From JBEKYD01 sp049511335 (GTDB lineage Bacteria > Acidobacteriota > Terriglobia > Bryobacterales > Bryobacteraceae): 20,235 nucleotides of DNA. A program made the translations under genes and the position numbers. This document shows positions 1-6,859 of this stretch, piece after piece. The stretch covers positions 1 through 20,235 of the forward strand of contig JBEKYD010000129.1 of assembly GCA_049511335.1 (NCBI GenBank). The letters are read 5' to 3'. Under the pieces are notes generated by a model, which was not told the origin of the DNA, searched no databases, and saw only the letters and a program-made list of their open reading frames with translations. Position 1 is the first letter of the stretch. The number at the start of each line of letters is the position of its first letter.

Positions 1-2055
1 GGATCTTCGGTCAGTTCCGGGACGGTGAGCGGCGGTAGCGCCAGCGCCACTTTTGTGCTGCCGGGCGGCACGGGGGTGGGAGGATACACCATCACTGCGA
101 CTTACAACGCAGGCGGGAACTTCGCCACCAGCAGCGACACTTCGCATAGTTTAACGGTGAACGGGGCGGGCACGACGACAAGCGCGTCCAACGCGACGGC
201 GACGTTCAGTCCGAGCAGTCAGAACGTGACGCTGACGGCGATGGTGAGCAGCGGGGCGGGCGCGGTGAATGCCGGGACCGTCACGTTCGCGGTTTCGCAG
301 GGCGGTACCCAGGTGGGCTCTTCGGTCAATTCCGGAACGGTGAGCGGCGGCAACGCCAGCGCTACTTTTGTGCTGCCGGGCGGCACGGGAGTGGGAATGT
401 ACACCATCACCGCGACTTACAACGCAGGCGGGAACTTCGCCATCAGCGGCGACGCTTCGCATAGTTTAACGGTGAACGCGGCGGGCACGATGACAATGGC
501 GTCCAGTGCCACCGCGACGTTCAGTCCGAGCAGTCAGAACGTTACGCTGACGGCGGCGGTGAGCAGCGGGGCGGGCGCGGTGAATGCGGGGACAGTCACG
601 TTCGCGGTATCGCAGGGCGGTGCGCCGGTGGGATCTTCGGTCACTTCCGGGACGGTGAGTGGCGGCAATGCCAGCGCCACTTTTGTGCTGCCGGGCGGCA
701 CGGGGGTGGGAGGATACACCATCACCGCAACTTACAACGCAGGCGGGAACTTCGCCAGCAGCAGCGACACTTCGCATAGTTTAACGGTGAACGGGGCGGC
801 CACGGTGACAAGCGCTTCCAACGCGACCGCGACGTTCAGTCCGAGCAGTCAGAACGTGACGCTGACGGCGACGGTGACGAGCGGGGCGGGCACGGTGAAT
901 GCCGGGACCGTCACCTTCGCGGTTTCGCAGGGCGTTACCCCGGTGGGATCCCCAGTCAATTCCGGTACGGTGAGCGGCGGCAGCGCTAGCGCTAATTTTG
1001 TGCTGCCGGGCGGCACGGGGGTGGGAGGATACACCATCACTGCGACTTACAACGCAGGCGGGAACTTCGCCACCAGCAGCGACGCTTCGCATAGTTTAAC
1101 GGTGAACGGGGCGGCCACGACGACAAGCGCGTCCAACGCGACCGCGACGTTCAGTCCGAGCAGTCAGAACGTGACGCTGACGGCGACGGTGAGCAGCGGG
1201 GTGGGCGCGGTGAATGCTGGGACAGTCACGTTCGCGGTATCGCAAGGCAGTACCCCGGTGGGATCCCCAGTCAATTCCGGGACGGTGAGTGGCGGCAATG
1301 CCAGCGCTATGTTTGTGCTGCCGGGCGGCACGGGGGTGGGAGGATACACCATCACCGCAACTTACAACGCAGGCGGGAACTTTGCCACCAGCAGCGACAC
1401 TAAGCATAGTTTAACGGTGAACGCGGCGGGCACGATGACAATGGCGTCCAGTGTCACCGCGCCGTTCAGTCCGAGCAGTCAGAACGTGACGCTGACGGCG
1501 ACGGTGAGCAGCGGGGCGGGCACGGTGAATGCCGGGACAGTCACGTTCGCGGTATTCCGAGGCGCTACCCAGGTGGGGTCTTCGGTTATTTCCGGGACGG
1601 TGAGCGGGGGCAGCGCCAGCGCTATGTTTGTGCTGCCGGGCGGCACGGGGGTGGGAGTGTACACCATTACCGCAACGTACAACGCAGGCGGGAACTTCGC
1701 CACCAGCAGCGACGCTACGCATACGTTGGCAGTTGTCCTCAACGTATCGGGGCAGGTAAGCGTGACTCAGACCGGTTTCGCGGTGAATCACGCCACGAGC
1801 CTCTGGACGGCCACCCTCACGGTGCGGAACACGAGCGTTGCGCCGATCGGCGGGCCCATCGAGGTTGTATTGACGAACCTGTCTTCCAACGCGACGATGA
1901 TGAACGCTACCAGCGTGTTCAGCGGCAACCCTTACATCTTAGTGTCGGCGGCGACGCTGGCGCCGGGGGCGTCGGTCAGTGTGCCGATCCAGTTCAAGAA
2001 CCCGTCAGACGGATCCATCAGCTTTACTCCGGTCACCTATTCGGGGGCATTCTGA
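1..2055 (+). CDS. Ig-like repeat surface protein, 3' part (5' end outside window)
   Basis: The frame is already open at base 1, so the gene starts upstream. The visible 684 codons hold one partial and five full copies of a 105-residue unit. Each unit has the bacterial Ig-like fold pattern, with a central stretch near GTVTFAV, then a Gly-rich FVLPGGTGVG turn, and ends in YTITATYNAGGNF. This resembles the Big_3-type Ig domains of bacterial surface and secreted proteins. After the repeats comes a different C-terminal domain of about 105 residues (from near 1735). It is rich in Val, Thr and Ser and contains an APGASVSVPIQF segment, common at the end of acidobacterial Ig-repeat proteins. No anchor (LPXTG, transmembrane helix) is visible at the C terminus, so the export route is unknown. 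The role is probably extracellular adhesion or matrix, inferred from the family only. The stop is TGA at 2053-2055. The antisense open frames follow from the repeat composition and are not genes. Confidence 0.85.
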   Translation, partial: GSSVSSGTVSGGSASATFVLPGGTGVGGYTITATYNAGGNFATSSDTSHSLTVNGAGTTTSASNATATFSPSSQNVTLTAMVSSGAGAVNAGTVTFAVSQGGTQVGSSVNSGTVSGGNASATFVLPGGTGVGMYTITATYNAGGNFAISGDASHSLTVNAAGTMTMASSATATFSPSSQNVTLTAAVSSGAGAVNAGTVTFAVSQGGAPVGSSVTSGTVSGGNASATFVLPGGTGVGGYTITATYNAGGNFASSSDTSHSLTVNGAATVTSASNATATFSPSSQNVTLTATVTSGAGTVNAGTVTFAVSQGVTPVGSPVNSGTVSGGSASANFVLPGGTGVGGYTITATYNAGGNFATSSDASHSLTVNGAATTTSASNATATFSPSSQNVTLTATVSSGVGAVNAGTVTFAVSQGSTPVGSPVNSGTVSGGNASAMFVLPGGTGVGGYTITATYNAGGNFATSSDTKHSLTVNAAGTMTMASSVTAPFSPSSQNVTLTATVSSGAGTVNAGTVTFAVFRGATQVGSSVISGTVSGGSASAMFVLPGGTGVGVYTITATYNAGGNFATSSDATHTLAVVLNVSGQVSVTQTGFAVNHATSLWTATLTVRNTSVAPIGGPIEVVLTNLSSNATMMNATSVFSGNPYILVSAATLAPGASVSVPIQFKNPSDGSISFTPVTYSGAF
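151..1725 (+). repeat. Five tandem 315-bp coding repeats (105-aa Ig-like unit)
   Basis: The motif TTAACGGTGAAC recurs at 151, 466, 781, 1096 and 1411, exactly 315 bp apart. A further partial copy occupies 1-150. Units are nearly identical at DNA level, including many synonymous positions. Units 2 and 5 share a TMTMASS start, while units 1, 3 and 4 begin T-x-TSASN. The last unit diverges after about 1718. Confidence 0.95.
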
Positions 2056-2125
2056 TGGCAGAGGACTGCCTGGCTTGGGCTTTTCGCTTTTCACGGCACG
2101 CTGGGCTGGGGTTCGGAGATCCGAA

Positions 2126-2193
2126 GGTGGGACAGACCCCTCGCCCGGTGGCAGCCGCTTGACAGACGACAAAAGACGATCGTCTGTCCCACC
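2126..2193. repeat. Palindromic intergenic element with two competing hairpins
   Basis: A 12-nt arm GGTGGGACAGAC (2126-2137) is matched perfectly by GTCTGTCCCACC (2182-2193). Inside, GACAGACGA (2161-2169) pairs perfectly with TCGTCTGTC (2180-2188), so the right arm can fold with either left arm. The element resembles the GTGGGGCAGACC elements near 5592 and 19532 and lies downstream of the Ig-repeat gene. Confidence 0.75.
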
Positions 2194-2280
2194 GCATCCG
2201 AGTCTATGGCGAGCCACTGGAGCGGAAATGCACGGGCGACGAGATCGCCGGCGCTACGGAACATCGGCCTGGCAGCCGAC

Positions 2281-2332
2281 GCTTCACCGGCTAAAGCCGT
2301 TGCTCCACAGGCTAAAGCCGGCTGAAGCCTGT
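2281..2332. repeat. REP-like palindromes (GGCTAAAGCC type) overlapping the truA 3' end
   Basis: CGGCTAAAGCCG-like palindromes occur twice. The second, 2307-2332, is bounded by ACAGGCT and AGCCTGT around a central AGCCGGCT. The truA stop codon (TAG on the minus strand, 2312-2314) and its last codons lie inside it. The stretch 2056-2280 otherwise shows only the hairpin element at 2126-2193 and no supported gene. Confidence 0.7.
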
Positions 2333-3055
2333 GTCACCGTACTCGACCGAGACCAGGAAGAGGCCTTTGGCCGGGGCGGTAGGGCCGGAGCGGGCGGGGA
2401 AGGCATCGGGGCTGAGATTCCCGCGACCGGCTTCGATGAGAGTGCCGACCAGGTTGCGCACCATGTGTTTGAGGAATCCGCTGCCGCGGACGCGGTAGGT
2501 GAGCCGGCCGGGAGCGGGGTCCAGGACGGAGGAGAAAATGGTGCGGACCTTGGACTGTTCCAGCTCGTCGCGGTCGTCGGCGGCGGCGAAGGCGGAGAAA
2601 TCGTGCGTGCCGGTGAAGAATTCGGCCAGGCGGACCATGCTGGCCTCGTCGAGCGGATAGGGATAATGATGGGCGTAGGGCCACTCGAAGGGGGCGCAGA
2701 CGGGGCTGCGTACGATGCGGTACTCGTAGGTTTTGGCTTGGGCGGCGAAGCGGGGATGAAAGCCGGGCGCGGCTTCGTCGGCGGAAAGAATGCGGATGGC
2801 GGGCGGGAGCAGGCGATTGACGGCGCGTTGGAGGTTGGGCAGCGGGATGGGATTCTCGAGGCTGAATGCGGCCACCTGGGCGAGGGCATGCACGCCGGCA
2901 TCGGTGCGGCCGGAACCGGCGACATGCACCGGGCGGCCTTCCATTGCGGAAAGGATTTCTTCCAGCGTGCCTTGAATGGTGGGAAGGCCGGGCTGCACCT
3001 GCCAGCCGTGAAATCCGGAGCCATCGTAGGCGAGGCGGATCAAAATGCGGCGCAT
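2312..3055 (-). CDS. truA: tRNA pseudouridine synthase A (TruA)
   Basis: This is a 247-residue cytosolic enzyme that isomerises uridines 38-40 in the tRNA anticodon arm to pseudouridine. It shows the N-terminal RILIRLAYDGSGFHGWQ strand, the catalytic motif GSGRTDAGVHA with Asp52, and the later RGSGFLKHMVRNLVGTL segment, all typical of TruA; its length fits the family. The frame is open up to 3127. The ATG at 3055 is chosen because the conserved domain begins there, and the longer start would overlap pyrE by 58 nt. From 3055 it follows the pyrE stop by 14 nt, so the two are probably one operon. The last six residues (TGFSRL) and the stop codon are encoded by a REP-like palindrome, so the original C terminus may have ended slightly differently. 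The assignment is secure. Confidence 0.95.
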   Translation of the reverse strand: MRRILIRLAYDGSGFHGWQVQPGLPTIQGTLEEILSAMEGRPVHVAGSGRTDAGVHALAQVAAFSLENPIPLPNLQRAVNRLLPPAIRILSADEAAPGFHPRFAAQAKTYEYRIVRSPVCAPFEWPYAHHYPYPLDEASMVRLAEFFTGTHDFSAFAAADDRDELEQSKVRTIFSSVLDPAPGRLTYRVRGSGFLKHMVRNLVGTLIEAGRGNLSPDAFPARSGPTAPAKGLFLVSVEYGDTGFSRL

Positions 3056-3069
3056 TCCCTTAATCTTAA

Positions 3070-3708
3070 TCAGGCCGGCCGGGAACCGGGCTTGACCAGG
3101 GGCACGCCGCGGAGGCAGAGGGGGCACTGTTCGGGATAGTGGGCGGCGATCTGAAGGGTGGTCAAGGCGGCGCGGGGAACGCCGACGTCGGCACGGCCGC
3201 CGGAGCGATCGACGATAGAGCCGGCGGCGAGCGCGTGGGCGCCCGACTGGTGGAGAACTTCTATTACGTCCCGGGTGCTGCCGCCGGTGGTGATAACGTC
3301 CTCCACCACCACGGCCCGCTCGCCGGGCGAGAGGGAAAACCCCCGGCGCAGGACCATTTTGCCGGTGGCGGCATCGCGTTCGGTAAAAAGGAAACGGGTT
3401 CCCAGGGCGCGCGCCACTTCATGGCCGATGATGAGGCCGCCCAGGGCGGGGGAGATGACCAGGCCGATGGAGCCGGCTGCGACGCGGCGCAGTTCCTCGG
3501 CCAAGAGCCTTCCCAGCTTTTCGGCCGCGGGAGGATGCTGCAGCACCAAGGCGCATTGCAGATATTCGGCGCTGTGCAATCCGCTGGTGAGGCGAAAATG
3601 GCCTTCCAGGTACGCACCCGTGGAGCGGAACAATTCCAGAACCGACTCGGCTTGCGGGGTCACAAGGGACACTATAACATCGCGGTTGCGACCGGTAAGC
3701 CGGTGCAT
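3070..3708 (-). CDS. pyrE: Orotate phosphoribosyltransferase (PyrE)
   Basis: The enzyme makes orotidine 5'-phosphate from orotate and PRPP in de novo pyrimidine synthesis. The PRPP-binding motif VVVEDVITTGGST is clear (about residues 133-145). So are the N-terminal substrate loop GHFRLTSGLHS and the FTERD...GKMVLRRGF segment that carries the active-site Lys/Arg loop. The C-terminal tail has CPLC followed by a GVPLVKPGSR ending, a form found in many bacterial PyrE proteins. The start is uncertain. The frame is open to a GTG at 3765. The ATG at 3708 is the only ATG and is used here. The family-conserved region begins at the GTG at 3663, which would give 197 residues and has a TATAGT hexamer seven bases upstream. 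No clear Shine-Dalgarno precedes any candidate. truA follows in the same direction. Confidence 0.93.
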   Translation of the reverse strand: MHRLTGRNRDVIVSLVTPQAESVLELFRSTGAYLEGHFRLTSGLHSAEYLQCALVLQHPPAAEKLGRLLAEELRRVAAGSIGLVISPALGGLIIGHEVARALGTRFLFTERDAATGKMVLRRGFSLSPGERAVVVEDVITTGGSTRDVIEVLHQSGAHALAAGSIVDRSGGRADVGVPRAALTTLQIAAHYPEQCPLCLRGVPLVKPGSRPA

Positions 3709-3845
3709 AGGGAAACACAAAATGTACAGGGTTGGTGCCAAGTTGGCTGACACCACCACCACCACCAGATGCGCGCTGACTGGATTTACGGCACTTAGCT
3801 TTTGGAACGGCGATTGCTAGAAGGGAGGGCGTGAAACAAGGAGAT

Positions 3846-3959
3846 CAGGCCCGAAAAGAGACGGTTGCCCACACCAAGCCTACCCTTCGACTCCTCGTTG
3901 AATTTGAACCCCTCGGTTAATCCCCAAATCCCCTTTACAACCGTCTGCTTTCGGGCCTG
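3846..3959. repeat. 22-bp inverted repeat with 70-nt spacer, intergenic
   Basis: The arm at 3846-3867 and the reverse complement of 3938-3959 match at 20 of 22 positions, with two adjacent mismatches. The element lies between divergent pyrE and the 102-aa gene. Apart from this and a short ACC triplet run near 3750-3766, the 3709-4019 gap shows nothing I can support. An open frame across it (3795-4112, minus) has no recognisable protein features. Confidence 0.75.
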
Positions 3960-4019
3960 ACGTAGTTCAGGCTCGAAGAGTTGCAAGCGAAAACGCCTGC
4001 TCCACGGTACGATGAGAAC

Positions 4020-4328
4020 ATGGCGAAAGCAAACGCGATGTTCGAGGTGGAGTGCCCGTGCTGCGAGGCGGTATTGAAGATCGACCCCGAGACGCGCGCG
4101 GTCATCGCCCATACAGTTCTGGAAAAACCGCCGGCCATCTCCGACCTGGCTGCCGAGGTGGCGAAGCTAAAGGGCGAAGGGGCGCGGCGCGACGAGGTAT
4201 TCCGCAAGCAGGTGGAGGCGCAAAAGCAGCACGGCAAGGTGCTGGAGAAGAAGTTCGACGAGCTGTTTCAGCGCGCCAAGGATAATCCCGACGCTCCGCC
4301 GCCGGTGCGGGATTTCGATCTCGATTAG
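4020..4328 (+). CDS. Small conserved-looking hypothetical with CPCC motif, 102 aa
   Basis: No function is recognised. The protein begins MAKANAMFEVECPCCEAVLKIDP, with a CPCC cysteine knuckle near residue 12 in a short beta-strand context suggesting a half zinc ribbon. It continues with a charged helical stretch rich in Lys, Glu and Gln (about residues 40-90) that could form a coiled coil. It ends in a Pro-rich, acidic tail (DAPPPVRDFDLD). The ATG at 4020 is preferred over the upstream ATG at 3981 because the extra residues look like non-coding translation. I have the impression that similar short proteins are common in Acidobacteriota, but this is recollection, not a search result. It is divergent from pyrE and convergent with the VanZ-like gene. 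Confidence 0.75.
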   Translation: MAKANAMFEVECPCCEAVLKIDPETRAVIAHTVLEKPPAISDLAAEVAKLKGEGARRDEVFRKQVEAQKQHGKVLEKKFDELFQRAKDNPDAPPPVRDFDLD

Positions 4329-4336
4329 AAAGAAAG

Positions 4337-4359
4337 GCCGAGATGACTCTACTCTCGGC
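4337..4359 (-). terminator. Hairpin terminator directly after the VanZ-like gene
   Basis: GCCGAGA (4337-4343) and TCTCGGC (4353-4359) form a perfect 7-bp stem with a 9-nt loop. On the minus strand the stem immediately follows the stop codon and is followed by the pyrimidine run CCTTTCTTTCT. It may also serve the convergent 102-aa gene, whose stop is at 4326-4328. Confidence 0.65.
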
Positions 4360-5562
4360 TCAGCAGGCCTGACGGCCCGCGCCACGACGAGTTTCGAGCC
4401 ATTGGAGCATCATGGCTAAGAGCAGGGCGTAGACGGGGTCGGTGATTTCGGCGGTTCGGCCGGGCAGACAACGCTGGGCGAATTCGATCGCCGCCAGCAG
4501 CGCGGCGATGCCGATGGCTGGCGCCAGGCGACGGCGGCCAGCGGCCCAAAACAGCCAGATGCTCGAGCCGTAGAGAAACCCTTTTTGGAGGATCGGCTGC
4601 ATGGCGGCGGCGTAATCGTAACTGAGCGTGGCGGCAAAGGGAATCCAGGAAAAGGGGCCGGCGGCCGCGCTCCAGCGATATGGCGCGAGGCCGCGAACGA
4701 GCAGAGACGCCACGGCGAGCCAGGCCACCACAAGCGTGTGGCGGCGGTAGCGCCAGAAACCGAATCCCCAAGCCAAACCGGCGCACACCGCGCCCAGGAC
4801 TTCGGCAAGCTGCAGGGTGCGATCCTGAATCAGGATTTTGGCGGGCACGAAAAGAAGAACCAAGGGCAGCAGGTATCGCGACGCTCGAGCGCCGGCGACC
4901 GCCTCCAACAGGCACGCCACGGCGAGGCAATCGACGGCGACGGTTGCCGCGTCCGCCCAGTGGAACGCGGCAAGATTTGCCAGTGCGGCCAATTTGTGAC
5001 GAAAAACGAATGGGCTCAGGTTGGGGAAAAGGGGACAGAGTTCGCTGGCGGTCCAAAACAGCAGCAGGAGCCACGCGCCGCTGGGCCGGAAGGCGGCTTT
5101 GAGCGCGGGGTGGTGGCTGAAACGGGCCAGCGCATTCCGGTAGGTTCGCGCCAATGCGATTCCGGCCGCCGTGCCGAGGACGTTGGTGACCAGATCCATG
5201 GGCGATGGCTCGCGCGGCCGGTCAAACGCTTGCAGGAACTCCATCGAGCCCGAGAGCAGCGCGCCAGCGGCGAGGGCGAGAGCGGCGGCAGGGAGCGCTG
5301 ACAGCTTTTCCTTCGGCTTCTCCATCAACCAGGCGAAAGCCAGGATGCCGAGCGGCATGTAAAGCAAAAGATTGACGACGGCGTCGCGGTAGAAATATCG
5401 GTCGATGGGCGGCCAGTTGTGGGTGAGCGTCCAGAACGGGTGCGGGATTTCCACGCGCACGCCGAAGTGAAAAGGGAAAAGCGAACCGTAGACGATCAGC
5501 AGAATGGTGAAGAGAAGAAAGCGGCCGATGAGGTTGCCGGGGGAGGTGGGGGCAGAGGGCAT
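4360..5562 (-). CDS. VanZ-like polytopic membrane protein
   Basis: This 400-residue hydrophobic protein has many predicted membrane helices. The N-terminal half has the VanZ family pattern: a first helix (about residues 10-30) ending YGSLFPFHF, then RDAVVNLLLYMPLGIL, then a helix leading to MEFLQAF...SPMDLVTNVLG, whose Glu-x-x-Gln and Asp-x-x-x-Asn positions are family hallmarks. The C-terminal part carries a second, degenerate version (IEFAQRCLPGR...TDPVYALLL), suggesting an internal duplication or fusion. VanZ itself contributes to teicoplanin resistance, but the role of most relatives is unknown, so a function is not assigned. The open frame reaches 5604, but those codons lie in the palindromic repeat at 5592-5621. 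The ATG at 5562 is therefore chosen, although no good ribosome binding site is visible. It lies 65 bp downstream of metK on the same strand. Confidence 0.82.
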   Translation of the reverse strand: MPSAPTSPGNLIGRFLLFTILLIVYGSLFPFHFGVRVEIPHPFWTLTHNWPPIDRYFYRDAVVNLLLYMPLGILAFAWLMEKPKEKLSALPAAALALAAGALLSGSMEFLQAFDRPREPSPMDLVTNVLGTAAGIALARTYRNALARFSHHPALKAAFRPSGAWLLLLFWTASELCPLFPNLSPFVFRHKLAALANLAAFHWADAATVAVDCLAVACLLEAVAGARASRYLLPLVLLFVPAKILIQDRTLQLAEVLGAVCAGLAWGFGFWRYRRHTLVVAWLAVASLLVRGLAPYRWSAAAGPFSWIPFAATLSYDYAAAMQPILQKGFLYGSSIWLFWAAGRRRLAPAIGIAALLAAIEFAQRCLPGRTAEITDPVYALLLAMMLQWLETRRGAGRQAC

Positions 5563-5591
5563 TTCGGGCGGTCCCGGGGGATAAGGCTGAC

Positions 5592-5621
5592 GGGCAGACC
5601 ACATAAAACGATGGCCTGCCC
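5592..5621. repeat. Palindromic element GGGCAGACC/GGCCTGCCC after metK
   Basis: GGGCAGACC (5592-5600) and GGCCTGCCC (5613-5621) form an 8-of-9 stem around a 12-nt AT-rich loop. On the minus strand the element starts a few bases after the metK stop codon and reads GTGGGGCAGGCC, matching the family seen near 2126 and 19532. It may act as a terminator or processing site between metK and the VanZ-like gene. Confidence 0.65.
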
Positions 5622-5627
5622 CACGGT

Positions 5628-6797
5628 CTATAGCCCGACGGCCTGGGCTACGGCGGCTTGTTCCTTCAGCGTCCCGGCTTTGTCGGTGGCTTCCCAGGTG
5701 AAGGTGCTTTCGGTGCGCCCGAAGTGTCCGAACGCGGCGGTGGCGCGGTAGATGGGGCGGCGCAGCTTCAGAGTTTCGATAATGGCGCGCGGGGTGAGCG
5801 GAAAGTTCTCGCGCACCAGATCGGTAAAGCGCGCATCGGGAATGACGCCGGTTCCGAAGGTATTGACGGTCACCGAAACCGGCTCGGCCACGCCGATGGC
5901 ATAAGCCAGTTGCACTTCGCAGCGCGTGGCGAGGCCGGCGGCTACCAGGTTCTTGGCGATGTAGCGCGCCATGTAACAGGCCGAGCGGTCCACCTTGGTC
6001 GGGTCCTTGCCGGAGAACGCACCGCCGCCGTGGCGGCCCATCCCTCCGTAGGTGTCGACGATGATCTTACGGCCGGTCAAGCCGGTATCGCCGTGCGGTC
6101 CGCCCACCACGAAGCGGCCGGTGGGATTGATGTGGTACTTGGTTCCGGAATCCACCATGTCCGACGGGATCACCGGGTCGATGATGTACTTCTTCACTTC
6201 TGCACGCAGATTCTCGATGGAAATATCGGGGCTGTGCTGGGTGGAGATCACGACCGCTTCGATGCGCTTGGGCCGGTTGTTGACGTACTCCACGCTGACC
6301 TGGCTTTTGCCATCGGGCCGGAGAAAGTCCAACTCGCCCTCCCGGCGCGCTTCGCTCAAGCGGCGCACCAGCTTATGAGCCATCATGATGGGCAGCGGCA
6401 TCAGCTCGGGAGTTTCGTCGCAGGCAAAGCCGAACATCAGCCCCTGGTCGCCGGCCCCGCCGATGTCGACGCCCATGGAGATATCGGGCGATTGCGACTG
6501 GATCAGGTTGTGCACGCCGCAGGTGTGGGAATCGAAACCGAAGCTGGCGTCGTTGTAGCCGACGTGTTCGATGGTGCCGCGCGCGATTCTGGGCACGTCC
6601 ACGTAAGTCTTGGTGGTGATCTCGCCGGCCACGATGCACGTGCCGGTGGTCACCAGAACTTCGCAAGCCACGCGGCCGGTGGGATCGTCCGCCAGCACCG
6701 CATCCAGCACGGCGTCGGAAATCTGGTCGGCAATTTTATCGGGGTGGCCTTCGGTTACCGATTCCGAAGTAAAAAGATAGTTTTGATTTTCTGCCAA
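5628..6797 (-). CDS. metK: S-adenosylmethionine synthetase (MetK)
   Basis: The 389-residue cytosolic enzyme makes S-adenosylmethionine from methionine and ATP. It carries the complete family signature: SESVTEGHPDK with catalytic His18, the GAGDQGLMFG hexapeptide region (114-123), the P-loop-like GGGAFSGKDPTKVDRS (258 onward), and a normal full length. The start is TTG at 6797, preceded by AGGAG at a spacing of nine bases; no in-frame ATG is nearer the conserved N terminus. It follows ahcY by 62 bp on the same strand, so both are probably transcribed from the ahcY promoter. This pairs synthesis of the methyl donor with removal of the by-product S-adenosylhomocysteine. Confidence 0.98.
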   Translation of the reverse strand: MAENQNYLFTSESVTEGHPDKIADQISDAVLDAVLADDPTGRVACEVLVTTGTCIVAGEITTKTYVDVPRIARGTIEHVGYNDASFGFDSHTCGVHNLIQSQSPDISMGVDIGGAGDQGLMFGFACDETPELMPLPIMMAHKLVRRLSEARREGELDFLRPDGKSQVSVEYVNNRPKRIEAVVISTQHSPDISIENLRAEVKKYIIDPVIPSDMVDSGTKYHINPTGRFVVGGPHGDTGLTGRKIIVDTYGGMGRHGGGAFSGKDPTKVDRSACYMARYIAKNLVAAGLATRCEVQLAYAIGVAEPVSVTVNTFGTGVIPDARFTDLVRENFPLTPRAIIETLKLRRPIYRATAAFGHFGRTESTFTWEATDKAGTLKEQAAVAQAVGL

Positions 6798-6859
6798 GAT
6801 GTTTTTCTCCTGCGGGAATTCATTTCACTGTAACGCAAATTGCATCCGCGACGGCGGGC

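Noticed and set aside
151..1791. Series of minus-strand open frames of 63-126 codons opposite the Ig repeats
   Set aside because: They recur every 315 bp because the coding repeat does, have Arg/His-rich low-complexity translations, and end at the same repeated TTAAC. They are antisense shadows.
1979..3139. 386-codon plus-strand open frame opposite truA
   Set aside because: Gly/Ala/Arg-rich translation without domain structure; the opposite strand carries all TruA motifs.
3795..4112. 105-codon minus-strand open frame in the pyrE upstream gap
   Set aside because: It crosses the inverted repeat and overlaps the 102-aa gene on the other strand; the composition does not look like a protein.
5658..6833. 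391-codon plus-strand open frame opposite metK
   Set aside because: Long antisense frame caused by high GC; MetK on the other strand is complete and fully conserved.
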